A stretch of 64,000 nucleotides of DNA from Coralloluteibacterium thermophilum (GTDB taxonomy: Bacteria; Pseudomonadota; Gammaproteobacteria; Xanthomonadales; Xanthomonadaceae). The notes under the pieces were generated by a model that saw only the letters and a program-made list of their open reading frames with translations, did no database searches and had not been told where the DNA came from. The translations under genes were made by a program, and so were the position numbers. The DNA lies in the NCBI RefSeq assembly GCF_042654365.1, contig NZ_JBHSGG010000002.1, positions 186,001 to 250,000 on the forward strand, read 5' to 3'. The first letter of the stretch is position 1, and every line of letters starts with the position of its first letter. Positions 8,639 through 16,317 of the stretch are shown in pieces.

Positions 8639-9016
8639 ATGGCCATCGACCTGCAGAATCTCAGCGCCAAGGAGCTCTCCGAGCTGATCGCGCTCGCCAA
8701 CAAGCGCAAGAAGACCCTGAGCAAGCGCAAGCCGGCAGCGACCGTGCGCCGCCAGGTGGAGAAGGTCGCGCGCGCCGGCGGCTATACGATCGCCGAGCTC
8801 TACGGTGCCGAGATCGGCAGCGGCAGCGCGACCCGCAAGCGCGCGGCCACCAAGAAGTCGGCCGCCACCCGCAAGAGCGCCGGCAAGGTTCCGCCGAAGT
8901 ACCGCAACCCCGCCAACCCGTCCGAGACCTGGACCGGCCGCGGCAAGCAGCCGCGCTGGCTCGCCGCCGAAGTCGCCAACGGCAAGAAGGTCGAGGATTT
9001 CCTGATCCAGGACTGA
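8639..9016 (+). CDS. H-NS-family nucleoid-associated protein
   Basis: 125 aa, very basic. The N-terminus LSAKELSELIALANKRKK is a short dimerising helix. The centre is rich in Lys, Arg, Ala and Thr. The C-terminus has the H-NS DNA-binding core YRNPANPSETWTGRGKQPRW ending LAAEVANGKKVEDF, with the TWTGRG loop that enters the minor groove of AT-rich DNA. This length and layout match the XrvA/BpH3-like subgroup of Xanthomonads and Burkholderia. An AAGAGGAAA sequence precedes the ATG. It likely silences foreign DNA; the single gene has terminators on both sides. Confidence 0.9.
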   Translation: MAIDLQNLSAKELSELIALANKRKKTLSKRKPAATVRRQVEKVARAGGYTIAELYGAEIGSGSATRKRAATKKSAATRKSAGKVPPKYRNPANPSETWTGRGKQPRWLAAEVANGKKVEDFLIQD

Positions 9017-9065
9017 CGGTCGCGGCCGCGCCGCGCCGCGCCGCACGCGAGGGAACGCCCTGGAG

Positions 9066-9091
9066 AAACGCCGGCATCCGCCGGCGTTTTT
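9066..9091 (+). terminator. Rho-independent terminator after the H-NS-like gene
   Basis: 10-base stem AAACGCCGGC (9066-9075) / GCCGGCGTTT (9080-9089), 4-base loop, then TTTTT. It lies between convergent genes and has AAA on the other flank, so it may also stop the ThrE transcript. Confidence 0.88.
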
Positions 9092-9102
9092 CCTTTTCGC
9101 GG

Positions 9103-10380
9103 TCAGAGATGGCGCCGCGCCGGCACGAGGAGATTCCCGAACATCAGGCCGCCCATCAGCGCCAGCAGCGCGTTGAGCAGCGCCAGCGCGGTATCGGTGC
9201 CCAGCGTGATCTCGTTGTCGAGCAAGAAGTTCAGCGACCGGAAACTCGTGCTGCCGGGCACCAGCAGGATGATGCCGGGGACCCGGATCAGTGCCCCGGG
9301 ACGGTTGAACCAGCGCGCGTAGGCATTGCTGGCCACCGCCACCGTCATCGCCGCGACGAACACGCCGTACGCGAAACCGGTGGGCGCGACGTCGAGCAGG
9401 ATGCCCACCCCGCGGGTGACGCCGTAGCCGAGCGCGACCGCGCCCATCACCAGCGGCCAGTCGCGCAGCTGGGCCTTGAAGAACACGGCGAACGCGAAGC
9501 CGGCGACGCCGAGGGCGACCCATTCGCTCCAGGCCGGCAGGGGCACGATCTCGCCGCTGGCCGGCGTCCACCCGAACAGGCGCGCGGTCTGCACCGCGAC
9601 CACCGTGCCGAAGCCGAGCTTGAGCAGGGTCGCCACGGCGCTGGCGAAGCGCGAGGTCGCCGAGATCAGGTTGTTGCTGGTGAGCTCGGACATCGCGTTG
9701 GTCATCATCATGCCGGGCATCAGCACGATCAGGGACGCCACCACCACCGTCGTGAGCGACACCGGGAGGAGGCTCGCCGCCAGCATCGCGAGCGAGGTGG
9801 CGACCAGCGCGGCCAGCGCGTCGAGGCTCTCGAGCAGGCGCGGGCGGCTGGCGCCGAGCACGTAGAGCGTGCCGATCACCAGGCCGATCAGACCGGCCAC
9901 GACCAGCTCGTTCATGCCCGCGCGGAGGATGCCGGCCACCGAGGCCGCGGCCAGGCCGAAGCAGACCGCCGTCAGCGCCTGGTGCCAGCGGGGCTCCGGC
10001 GCGTCCAGCGCACGCAGCGCCGCGGCACCGGCGGCCAGGTCGATGCGCTGCGCGAGCACGTCCTCGGCGATGGCGTCCACGGCGCAGAGCTTGCGCAGGT
10101 CGACGTCGCCCGGCTCCATGCGCAGCACGCGCGTGTTCTCCGGCCCGCCCTCGGGGCCGAGGCCGCCGCCGAAGCTCAGCACCATGCCGGTGGGATTGGA
10201 CCAGACCTCGCAGCGCAGGCCGAGCGACTGCGCCACCTTGACCAGACCGCCCTCCAGGCGCTGGGCGGTGGTGCCGTAGGCGTGCAGGCGCCGCGCCAGC
10301 TCGATGACGAACTCGCTGCGGGCATTGAAGCTGGCGGGATTCTCGGCCACGGGGCGCCTGGACGGGTGAGGGCGTCGCAT
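9103..10380 (-). CDS. Threonine/serine exporter family protein (ThrE, fused two-domain form)
   Basis: 425 aa. The N-terminal soluble part (SEFVIELARRLHAYGTTAQR, then LEGGLVKVAQSLGL) belongs to the DUF1212/ThrE family. About ten hydrophobic segments follow: five after residue 130 (VCFGLAAASVAGILRAG onward) and five in the C-terminal half that matches the small YjjB-like domain. Enterobacteria encode these as separate YjjP and YjjB proteins; here they are joined as in Corynebacterium ThrE. Expected role is proton-driven export of Thr/Ser or a related small molecule such as succinate, by family only. The start at 10380 has a weak ribosome-binding site. Confidence 0.85.
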   Translation of the reverse strand: MRRPHPSRRPVAENPASFNARSEFVIELARRLHAYGTTAQRLEGGLVKVAQSLGLRCEVWSNPTGMVLSFGGGLGPEGGPENTRVLRMEPGDVDLRKLCAVDAIAEDVLAQRIDLAAGAAALRALDAPEPRWHQALTAVCFGLAAASVAGILRAGMNELVVAGLIGLVIGTLYVLGASRPRLLESLDALAALVATSLAMLAASLLPVSLTTVVVASLIVLMPGMMMTNAMSELTSNNLISATSRFASAVATLLKLGFGTVVAVQTARLFGWTPASGEIVPLPAWSEWVALGVAGFAFAVFFKAQLRDWPLVMGAVALGYGVTRGVGILLDVAPTGFAYGVFVAAMTVAVASNAYARWFNRPGALIRVPGIILLVPGSTSFRSLNFLLDNEITLGTDTALALLNALLALMGGLMFGNLLVPARRHL

Positions 10381-10560
10381 CTTAGAGCGTGTCGCGGCTT
10401 CGAATGCGATGCCTGCGCCACCGGGCGGGCCGCGCCGACCGACGCCGCTCGCACCCGCCCAGGGAACCGGCCCGCCCCGGGCGCGTGGGGGCGGCTGCCC
10501 ACCGCCGCGCCCTCTGCCGCACTGGCGTCGTCTTCATGCCGATAGGCTAAGCTGCGCGGC

Positions 10561-11661
10561 ATGCCGGAACCCCGCATCGACATCGACGACGCGCACGGGA
10601 CGGTCCGCGCGTCGGGCGACTGGACGCTCGCCAACGCCGGCCGCCTGCTCGAGCTGACACGCGCACCGGAACGCGAGGCCCGGGCCATCGACGCCCGCGA
10701 CATCGACCGCCTCGACTCCGCCGGCGTGCTGCTGCTCTCGCGCTTCGCCCAGCGCCTCGGCCTCGACCTCGAGGACGTGCAGGTGCGCGAGGAGCAGCGT
10801 GCGCTGGTGCGCGCGGTCGACCAGGTGGGCGACGACCGCCCGCCCCGGCAACGGGACTTCGGCATCGTCGCCATGGTCGGCCGCATCGGCCTGGCAGTAC
10901 GCAAGGTCTACGCGGAGATGCGCGACCTGCTCGGCTTCTTCGGCGAGTCTCTGCTGGCCCTGGCGCGCCTGGCGCGCGATCCGCGGCGGCTGCGGCTGAC
11001 CTCGACCGTGCACCACATGGAACAGGTCGGCCTGGATGCGATGCCCCTGGTGGCCCTCCTCACCTTCATGGTCGGCGCCGTGGTGGCCTTCCTCGGCGCC
11101 GGCGTGCTGCGCGACTTCGGCGCGGAGATGTACACCGTCGACCTGGTGACCTATTCCTTCCTGCGCGAGTTCGCGGTGCTGCTGACCGCGATCATCCTCG
11201 CCGGCCGCACCGCGAGCGCCTTCACCGCGCAGATCGGCGCGATGAAGAGCCGCGAGGAGATCGACGCCATCCGCACCATGGGCCTGGATCCGATGGAGCT
11301 GCTGGTCGTCCCGCGCATGCTGGCGCTGCTGATCATGCTGCCGCTGCTGACCTTCGTCGGCATGATCGCCGGCCTGCTCGGCGGTGCGCTGGTGGGCTCG
11401 GCGGCGCTCGACATCCCCTTCAGCCTCTACTACCAGCGCACCTACGAGGTCATCTACCTCAACGACTTCATCGCGGGCATGGTGAAGGCGCCGGTGTTCG
11501 CGATGCTGATCGCGCTGATCGGCTGCCTCGAGGGGATGAAGGTCACCGGCACCGCGCAGTCGGTGGGCGAGCGCACCACCTCCAGCGTGGTGCAGACGCT
11601 CTCGCTGGTGATCCTGATCGACGCCGCCGCCGCCATGTTCTTCCGGGAGATCGGGTTCTGA
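10561..11661 (+). CDS. mlaE: MlaE-family ABC permease with N-terminal STAS (MlaB-like) domain
   Basis: 366 aa. Residues about 5-90 form a STAS domain (ASGDWTLANAGRLLEL, then IDRLDSAGVLLLSRF), the role played in E. coli by separate MlaB. Residues about 125-366 are the MlaE permease with the family segments FLREFAVLLTAIILAGRTAS, FTAQIGAMKSREEIDA and RTMGLDPMELLVVPR. This permease moves phospholipids between inner membrane and periplasmic MCE proteins to maintain outer-membrane asymmetry. It starts a four-gene operon with mlaF, mlaD and a lipoprotein. The fusion explains the absence of a free mlaB. Confidence 0.93.
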   Translation: MPEPRIDIDDAHGTVRASGDWTLANAGRLLELTRAPEREARAIDARDIDRLDSAGVLLLSRFAQRLGLDLEDVQVREEQRALVRAVDQVGDDRPPRQRDFGIVAMVGRIGLAVRKVYAEMRDLLGFFGESLLALARLARDPRRLRLTSTVHHMEQVGLDAMPLVALLTFMVGAVVAFLGAGVLRDFGAEMYTVDLVTYSFLREFAVLLTAIILAGRTASAFTAQIGAMKSREEIDAIRTMGLDPMELLVVPRMLALLIMLPLLTFVGMIAGLLGGALVGSAALDIPFSLYYQRTYEVIYLNDFIAGMVKAPVFAMLIALIGCLEGMKVTGTAQSVGERTTSSVVQTLSLVILIDAAAAMFFREIGF

Positions 11662-12494
11662 ACGCGCCAGCGACCACGACGGAGCCTGCGATCCGCATCC
11701 GCGGGCTGCGCAACCAGTTCGGGCGCCAGGTGGTGCACGACGGGCTCGACCTCGAGGTGCGCCGCGGCGAGATCCTCGGCGTGGTCGGCGGCTCCGGCAC
11801 CGGAAAGAGCGTGCTGATGCGCGCCATCCTCGGCCTGCGCCGGCCGCAGGGCGGGGCCATCGAGGTGCTCGGCCACGATGCGCTGGCCGCCGACCCGGCC
11901 TCGCGCCGGGCGATCGAGCGCAACACCGGCGTGCTGTTCCAGGACGGCGCCCTGTTCTCCTCGCTCACCGTCGCCGAGAACGTGCAGGTGCCGCTCAAGG
12001 AGCAGCACGGCGACCTGCCGCCGAAGCTGCTGTCCGAGCTGGCCCTGCTCAAGATCAAGCTCTCCGGCCTGCCCGCCGAGGCGGCGGACAAGCTGCCGAG
12101 CGAACTCTCCGGCGGCATGCGCAAGCGTGCCGGCCTGGCGCGCGCGCTGGCCCTCGACCCGCCGCTGCTGTTCCTCGACGAGCCGACGGCGGGGCTCGAC
12201 CCGATCGGCGCGGCCGCGTTCGACCGCCTGATCCGGACCCTGCAGGAGGCGCTGGGACTGACGGTGTTCCTGATCACCCACGACCTCGACACCCTGTACG
12301 CCATCTGCGACCGCATCGCGGTGCTGGCCGACAGGCGCGTCGTCGCCGTGGCGCCGATCGAGGAGATAGAGCGCTTCGACCACCCCTGGGTGCAGGAGTA
12401 TTTCCACGGTCCGCGCGCCCGCGCCGCGCAGGAAGCCCGCACGCGCGCCGACCGTGGACCCAACCCGGCGTTCACCGCCGCGCCGGAAGGATAG
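11658..12494 (+). CDS. mlaF: MlaF-family ABC ATPase (probable CTG start)
   Basis: 278 aa if translation starts at CTG 11658. Walker A is GGSGTGKS (residues 44-51), the signature LSGGMRKRAGLARAL and Walker B LLFLDEPTAGLDP. The conserved N-terminal strand (AIRIRGLRNQFGRQVVHDGL) must be translated, yet the frame has no ATG, GTG or TTG ahead of it; the first GTG pair (11727/11730) would delete that strand. CTG at 11658 forms a CTGA overlap with the mlaE stop and has GGGAGAT six bases upstream, so it is the most plausible start. It powers the Mla transporter with MlaE. Confidence 0.9.
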   Translation: MNAPATTTEPAIRIRGLRNQFGRQVVHDGLDLEVRRGEILGVVGGSGTGKSVLMRAILGLRRPQGGAIEVLGHDALAADPASRRAIERNTGVLFQDGALFSSLTVAENVQVPLKEQHGDLPPKLLSELALLKIKLSGLPAEAADKLPSELSGGMRKRAGLARALALDPPLLFLDEPTAGLDPIGAAAFDRLIRTLQEALGLTVFLITHDLDTLYAICDRIAVLADRRVVAVAPIEEIERFDHPWVQEYFHGPRARAAQEARTRADRGPNPAFTAAPEG

Positions 12495-12498
12495 GACG

Positions 12499-13401
12499 AT
12501 GGAAACCAAGGCCAACAACGTACTGGTGGGCGCGTTCACCCTCGCGACGCTCGCCTTCCTGGTCGTCTTCGCGCTGTGGGCGGCGAAATACTCGTCGGAC
12601 CGCAGCTGGAACGAGTACGACGTGGTGTTCACCGAGGCCGTCACCGGCCTCACCGTCGGCGCCATGGTCCAGTACAACGGCATCGCGGTCGGTTCGGTGA
12701 AGTCGCTTCACCTGCACCCGCAGGACGCGCGCCAAGTCGTCGCGCGCATCCGGGTCCAGGCCGAGGCGCCGGTCAAGCAGGACACGCGCGCGCGGCTCGC
12801 GCTGACCGGCGTCACCGGCACCGCCATCATCCAGCTGTCCGGCGGTGCGCCCGAGAGCCCGCGGCTGACCCATACCGACGGCCACCCCGTGCCGGTGATC
12901 CCGACCGCGCCGTCGGCGCTGCAGAACATCACCGAGACCGCCGGGGTCATCGCCGAGCGCCTCGACAAGCTGCTCTCGGACGAGAACATTGCGCGCATCG
13001 GCAAGGCGCTCGACGACATCCAGCTGGTGACCGGCTCCATCGCCGCGCAGCGCGAGGACATCGCCCAGCTCATCACCAACGCCCGCCAGGCGACCGAGGC
13101 GCTGGAGCGCACGCTCGGCCGCGTCGACGCCACGGTGCAGAACGACGTGCCGCGTCTGGTGGCGAGCCTGGAACGCTCGCTCGACCAGCTCGACTCCTTC
13201 ACCCGCAACGCCGATGCGCTGGTGGCGGACAACCGCGACGCGATCAGCCGCTTCAGCAACGAGGGCCTGGGCCAGGTCGGCCCGACCCTCGCCCAGATGC
13301 GCGCCACGCTGCGCGAGATCGACCGTGTCACCGCGCGCCTGCGCGACAACCCCGCCGGCTACCTGCTCGGCCGCGACCGCGCCAAGGAATTCGAGCCATG
13401 A
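12499..13401 (+). CDS. mlaD: MlaD-family MCE-domain phospholipid-transport protein
   Basis: 300 aa. One N-terminal transmembrane helix (VLVGAFTLATLAFLVVFALW) and an MCE domain at about residues 38-118 (YDVVFTEAVTGLTVGAMVQY, then NGIAVGSVKSL). A long alpha-helical C-terminal part follows (about residues 145-300, QREDIAQLITNARQATEALE), longer than in E. coli MlaD and closer to Mce/Ttg2C/PqiB-like needles. It forms the hexameric lipid tunnel anchored to MlaE. Four bases separate it from mlaF, and its stop overlaps the next start. Confidence 0.93.
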   Translation: METKANNVLVGAFTLATLAFLVVFALWAAKYSSDRSWNEYDVVFTEAVTGLTVGAMVQYNGIAVGSVKSLHLHPQDARQVVARIRVQAEAPVKQDTRARLALTGVTGTAIIQLSGGAPESPRLTHTDGHPVPVIPTAPSALQNITETAGVIAERLDKLLSDENIARIGKALDDIQLVTGSIAAQREDIAQLITNARQATEALERTLGRVDATVQNDVPRLVASLERSLDQLDSFTRNADALVADNRDAISRFSNEGLGQVGPTLAQMRATLREIDRVTARLRDNPAGYLLGRDRAKEFEP

Positions 13402-14096
13402 CCCAGCGCCGCATGCGCCCCGCCGCCCGCCTGGCGGCCACCGCCCTCCTCCTCGCTCTCGCCGGCTGCGGCAGCCTGATCCCCGGCGGCCAGCGCGAGG
13501 CGCCGCGGGTCTTCGCACCCGACGTGCAGGTGCGGGTGGACCCCTCGTGGCCGACCGTGGACTGGCAGCTCTCGGTGGCGACGCCCAGCGCCAGCGAGTC
13601 CCTCACCACCTCGCGCATCGCGGTGCGGCCGCAGCCGGGCGAGCTCGAGGTCTACGCCGGCGCGCTGTGGATGGATGCGGCCCCCGAGCTGGTGCAGAAC
13701 GCCCTGGTGCGGGCCTTCGAGGACTCGCAGAGGATCATGGCGGTCAGCCGCTTCGGCGGCGGTCTGCGTGGCGACTTCGCCCTGCTGCTGGACCTGCGGC
13801 GGTTCGAATCGATCTACGTCGACGGCCACCCGCAGGCCACCATCGAACTCAGCGCCAAGCTCACCCACTTCCGCGGCAACCGCGTGGTCGCCGCGCGCAC
13901 CTTCCATCACGCCGAGCCCGCCACCGGCACCGCGGTTCCGCTGGTGAGCGAGGCCTTCGGCCGGGGGCTGTCGACCGTGGTGTCCGACGTGGTCGGCTGG
14001 ACCCTCACCGAGGGCGAACGGGTGGCCGCGGCGCTCGAAGCGGCGGAGACCCCGGCCACCCGCAGCGAGCCGCTGCCGCTGCCGCGACGCGACTGA
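13398..14096 (+). CDS. ABC-type transport auxiliary lipoprotein (PqiC/LptE-like, ABC_trans_aux family)
   Basis: 232 aa. Signal peptide ending in the lipobox LALAGC (Cys near residue 25). The mature protein has the family pattern WQLSVATPSASESLTTSRIA, VYAGALWMDAAPELVQNALV and VDGHPQATIELSAKL of PqiC-type lipoproteins. In place of the soluble shuttle MlaC this operon ends in such a lipoprotein, presumably an outer-membrane partner that receives or docks the MCE assembly. The ATG at 13398 overlaps the mlaD stop by 4 bases. Confidence 0.85.
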   Translation: MTQRRMRPAARLAATALLLALAGCGSLIPGGQREAPRVFAPDVQVRVDPSWPTVDWQLSVATPSASESLTTSRIAVRPQPGELEVYAGALWMDAAPELVQNALVRAFEDSQRIMAVSRFGGGLRGDFALLLDLRRFESIYVDGHPQATIELSAKLTHFRGNRVVAARTFHHAEPATGTAVPLVSEAFGRGLSTVVSDVVGWTLTEGERVAAALEAAETPATRSEPLPLPRRD

Positions 14097-14179
14097 AGAC
14101 GAGCCGGGGGCGCGGCTGAAGCGCCTCCTGCGGCCGGACTCCGCATCGACAGGCCGCGCGGATCCCGCCGGGAGCCGTC

Positions 14180-14791
14180 CTAGGTCCGGTGCGCTCCGGC
14201 GTACGCATCGGTGTGCGGGTTGCGGATCCGGCGGAAGGTGAGGTTGACCCGGGGCCCCACCGGCCGCCGCGTCCGCGGCAGGGCATGCCGGTAGTGCGTC
14301 TGGGTCGCGCCGCGCATCACCAGCAGGCTGCCGTGCGGCAGATCGATGCCCACCGAGGCGCCGCCCGCGCGGGGCTTGAACAGGAACCGCCGCGTGGCGC
14401 CGAGGCTCAGGGAGGCGATGACCGGCTCCGGCCCGAGCTCCGGCTCGTCGTCGGCGTGCCAGCCCATGGCGTCGTCGCCGTCGCGGTAGAGGTTCGCGAG
14501 CACCGCGTTGAAGCAGGCGCCTGCGGCCTCCTCGACCGCCGGGCGCAGCGCCGCCAGCGCAGGCGGCCACGGCGCCGGGGCGAAGCGCGTACGCGAGTAG
14601 GTGTAGTCGGTGCCGGGATCGCCGATCCAGCAGGCGAGCCGTGGCGAGGCGACCTCGCGGCCGTAGAGCCGCAGGCGCGGCTGCGACCAGGCGACCTCGC
14701 GCTGCATCGCGGCCAGGGCCGCATCGGCCGCCGGGCCCGGCAGCCACACGGGATCGAACACGACGTCGGCGCCGGGAAGCTCCAGGCGCAT
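14180..14791 (-). CDS. alkB: AlkB-family 2-oxoglutarate/Fe(II) dioxygenase
   Basis: 203 aa, ALKBH2/3-like bacterial AlkB for oxidative repair of N-alkylated DNA or RNA bases. Iron ligands are visible as H112-x-D114 (MGWHADDEPELG) and a distal His in THYRHALP (His169). The 2-oxoglutarate/fold segment is PRVNLTFRRI. ASLSLGATRRFLFKPR is the expected double-stranded beta-helix strand. It ends convergently with the mla operon; the amidase gene lies 8 bases upstream and probably shares its transcript. Confidence 0.92.
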   Translation of the reverse strand: MRLELPGADVVFDPVWLPGPAADAALAAMQREVAWSQPRLRLYGREVASPRLACWIGDPGTDYTYSRTRFAPAPWPPALAALRPAVEEAAGACFNAVLANLYRDGDDAMGWHADDEPELGPEPVIASLSLGATRRFLFKPRAGGASVGIDLPHGSLLVMRGATQTHYRHALPRTRRPVGPRVNLTFRRIRNPHTDAYAGAHRT

Positions 14792-14799
14792 GCGCCGCC

Positions 14800-16152
14800 T
14801 CAGCCGGCCGCGGCGCCCAGCACGGCCGAGAGGATCTCGCCGAGCTCGAGCAGGCGCAGGTCGCTGCCGCGCGGACCGACGAGCTGCAGGCCGATGCCTT
14901 CGCCGAGCGGCAGGCTCAGCGCGGGGCAGCCGGCAAGGCTGGCGATGGCCGTGAAGTCGCCCAGGTTGACCGGCTCCTCCGCCGCGGCGGCGGGCGGCAC
15001 CGACGGCACCGTCGGCAGCAGCAGCACGTCGACCTCGGCGAAGCGCGCGCGCACCTGGACGACCGCGTCGTCGAGCAGGCGGTCGGCGCGGACGTAGTCC
15101 GCCGAGGTGCGCCTGCGGGCGTGGTCGAGCATCTGCGCCAGCCGCGGCGAGATGCCTTCGAGACGGCCTTCGTGCGAGGCGAGCAGCTCCGCCTCCATCA
15201 GCAGGAGGGCCGCATGGCGGCCGGCGGCGACCTCGCTCGGGGAGACGTCCATCGCCATGGGAATGGCCTGCCCCAGCACGCTGCCGGCCTGGGCGATCGC
15301 CTGCTGGAAGCGCTCCACCACCTCCGGCGTCGCGCCGAGCGAGCGCAGGTCGGACACGACCGCGACGCGCAGGCGGCCGGGCTCCCAGTCCGGCGGCGCG
15401 AAGGGCACGCGGCGCGCGCGCGTACGCGGATCGCCCGGGTCGTAGCCGGCGAGCACCTGCAGCAGCAGGGTGGCGTCGGCGACGTTGCGGGTGAGGATGC
15501 CCGGGCAGTCGAGCCGCCGCAGCGACGGCGCCATGCCGCGGCAGGAGACCTCGCCGAAGGTCGGCTTGAGGCCGACCAGGCCGCAGAAGGCCGCCGGGAT
15601 GCGCACCGACCCGAAGGTGTCCGAGCCGATGGCAGCGAGCGCATGCCCGGCCGCGACCGCGGCCGCGGCGCCCGCAGAGCAGCCGCCGGCGACGCGTCCC
15701 GGGAGATGCGGGTTGGCCACGTCGCCGAAGTGCGGATTGCGGCCCGTCGTGCCGAGCGCGCCCTCGTCGAGATTGGTCTTGCCCAGCAGCACGGCACCGG
15801 CGCCGCGCAGGCGCGAGACCACCGCCGCATCCTCGATGGCGATGCGCTCGCCGCGCCCGGGCAGGCCGAGGCTGGTCGGCATGCGCTCGATGTCGAAGTT
15901 GTCCTTGATCGCGATCGGCACGCCGTCGAGGCGGCCGATGGCACCGTTGGCGGCACGACGGGCGTCGGACGCGCGCGCGGCCGTACGTGCGCCCTCGACG
16001 TCGACGTGCGTCCATGCGTTGAGCGCACCGTCCCGCGCGATGGCGGCGAGGCAGCTCTCCGTCAGCGCCTCGCTCGCGACCTCCCCGAGCGCGAGCGCAC
16101 GGAGGACGCGGGGAAGGTCGGCAAGGCGAAAACGGTCGGCGTCGGACATCAT
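14800..16152 (-). CDS. Amidase signature family protein
   Basis: 450 aa (MM at 16152/16149; either can start). The Ser-cisSer-Lys triad is present: Lys83 in AIKDNFD, cis-Ser159 in GGCSAGAAAAV and nucleophile Ser182 in GSDTFGSVRIPAA. The usual spellings are GGSSGGSAAAV and GSDTGGSIR, so both motifs carry substitutions (Ser to Cys, Gly to Ala, Gly to Phe) though the triad itself survives. It is a stand-alone protein of GatA size but without a GatB/GatC partner here. The substrate cannot be told from sequence. It is divergent from the ETF-QO gene. Confidence 0.85.
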   Translation of the reverse strand: MMSDADRFRLADLPRVLRALALGEVASEALTESCLAAIARDGALNAWTHVDVEGARTAARASDARRAANGAIGRLDGVPIAIKDNFDIERMPTSLGLPGRGERIAIEDAAVVSRLRGAGAVLLGKTNLDEGALGTTGRNPHFGDVANPHLPGRVAGGCSAGAAAAVAAGHALAAIGSDTFGSVRIPAAFCGLVGLKPTFGEVSCRGMAPSLRRLDCPGILTRNVADATLLLQVLAGYDPGDPRTRARRVPFAPPDWEPGRLRVAVVSDLRSLGATPEVVERFQQAIAQAGSVLGQAIPMAMDVSPSEVAAGRHAALLLMEAELLASHEGRLEGISPRLAQMLDHARRRTSADYVRADRLLDDAVVQVRARFAEVDVLLLPTVPSVPPAAAAEEPVNLGDFTAIASLAGCPALSLPLGEGIGLQLVGPRGSDLRLLELGEILSAVLGAAAG

Positions 16153-16236
16153 CGGCTGCGGCAGGAAAGCGGTCGGGAGGCGGCGCGAGGGCCGCTGCTG
16201 CAGACACCGCACGCGCCGGTGCCGGGCATGATGCCA

Positions 16237-16267
16237 TTTGCCCGGTGTCGGGCAAAACCTCAATAAT
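16237..16267 (+). promoter_or_regulatory. ETF-QO promoter overlapping a perfect palindrome (operator candidate)
   Basis: An 8-base inverted repeat TTTGCCCG - 4 bases - CGGGCAAA occupies 16237-16256. TTGCCC (16238-16243) can serve as -35 and AATAAT (16262-16267) as -10 with an 18-base spacer, about 50 bases upstream of the ETF-QO ATG. A dimeric repressor at the palindrome would block this promoter and perhaps the divergent amidase promoter. The regulator is unknown; the sequence does not match the PsrA/FadR-type site as I know it. Confidence 0.5.
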
Positions 16268-16317
16268 CCGCGGTTTACAGCCAGCGGCCCTGCAGGCCGC
16301 GCGCCAGCGAGGGTGAG

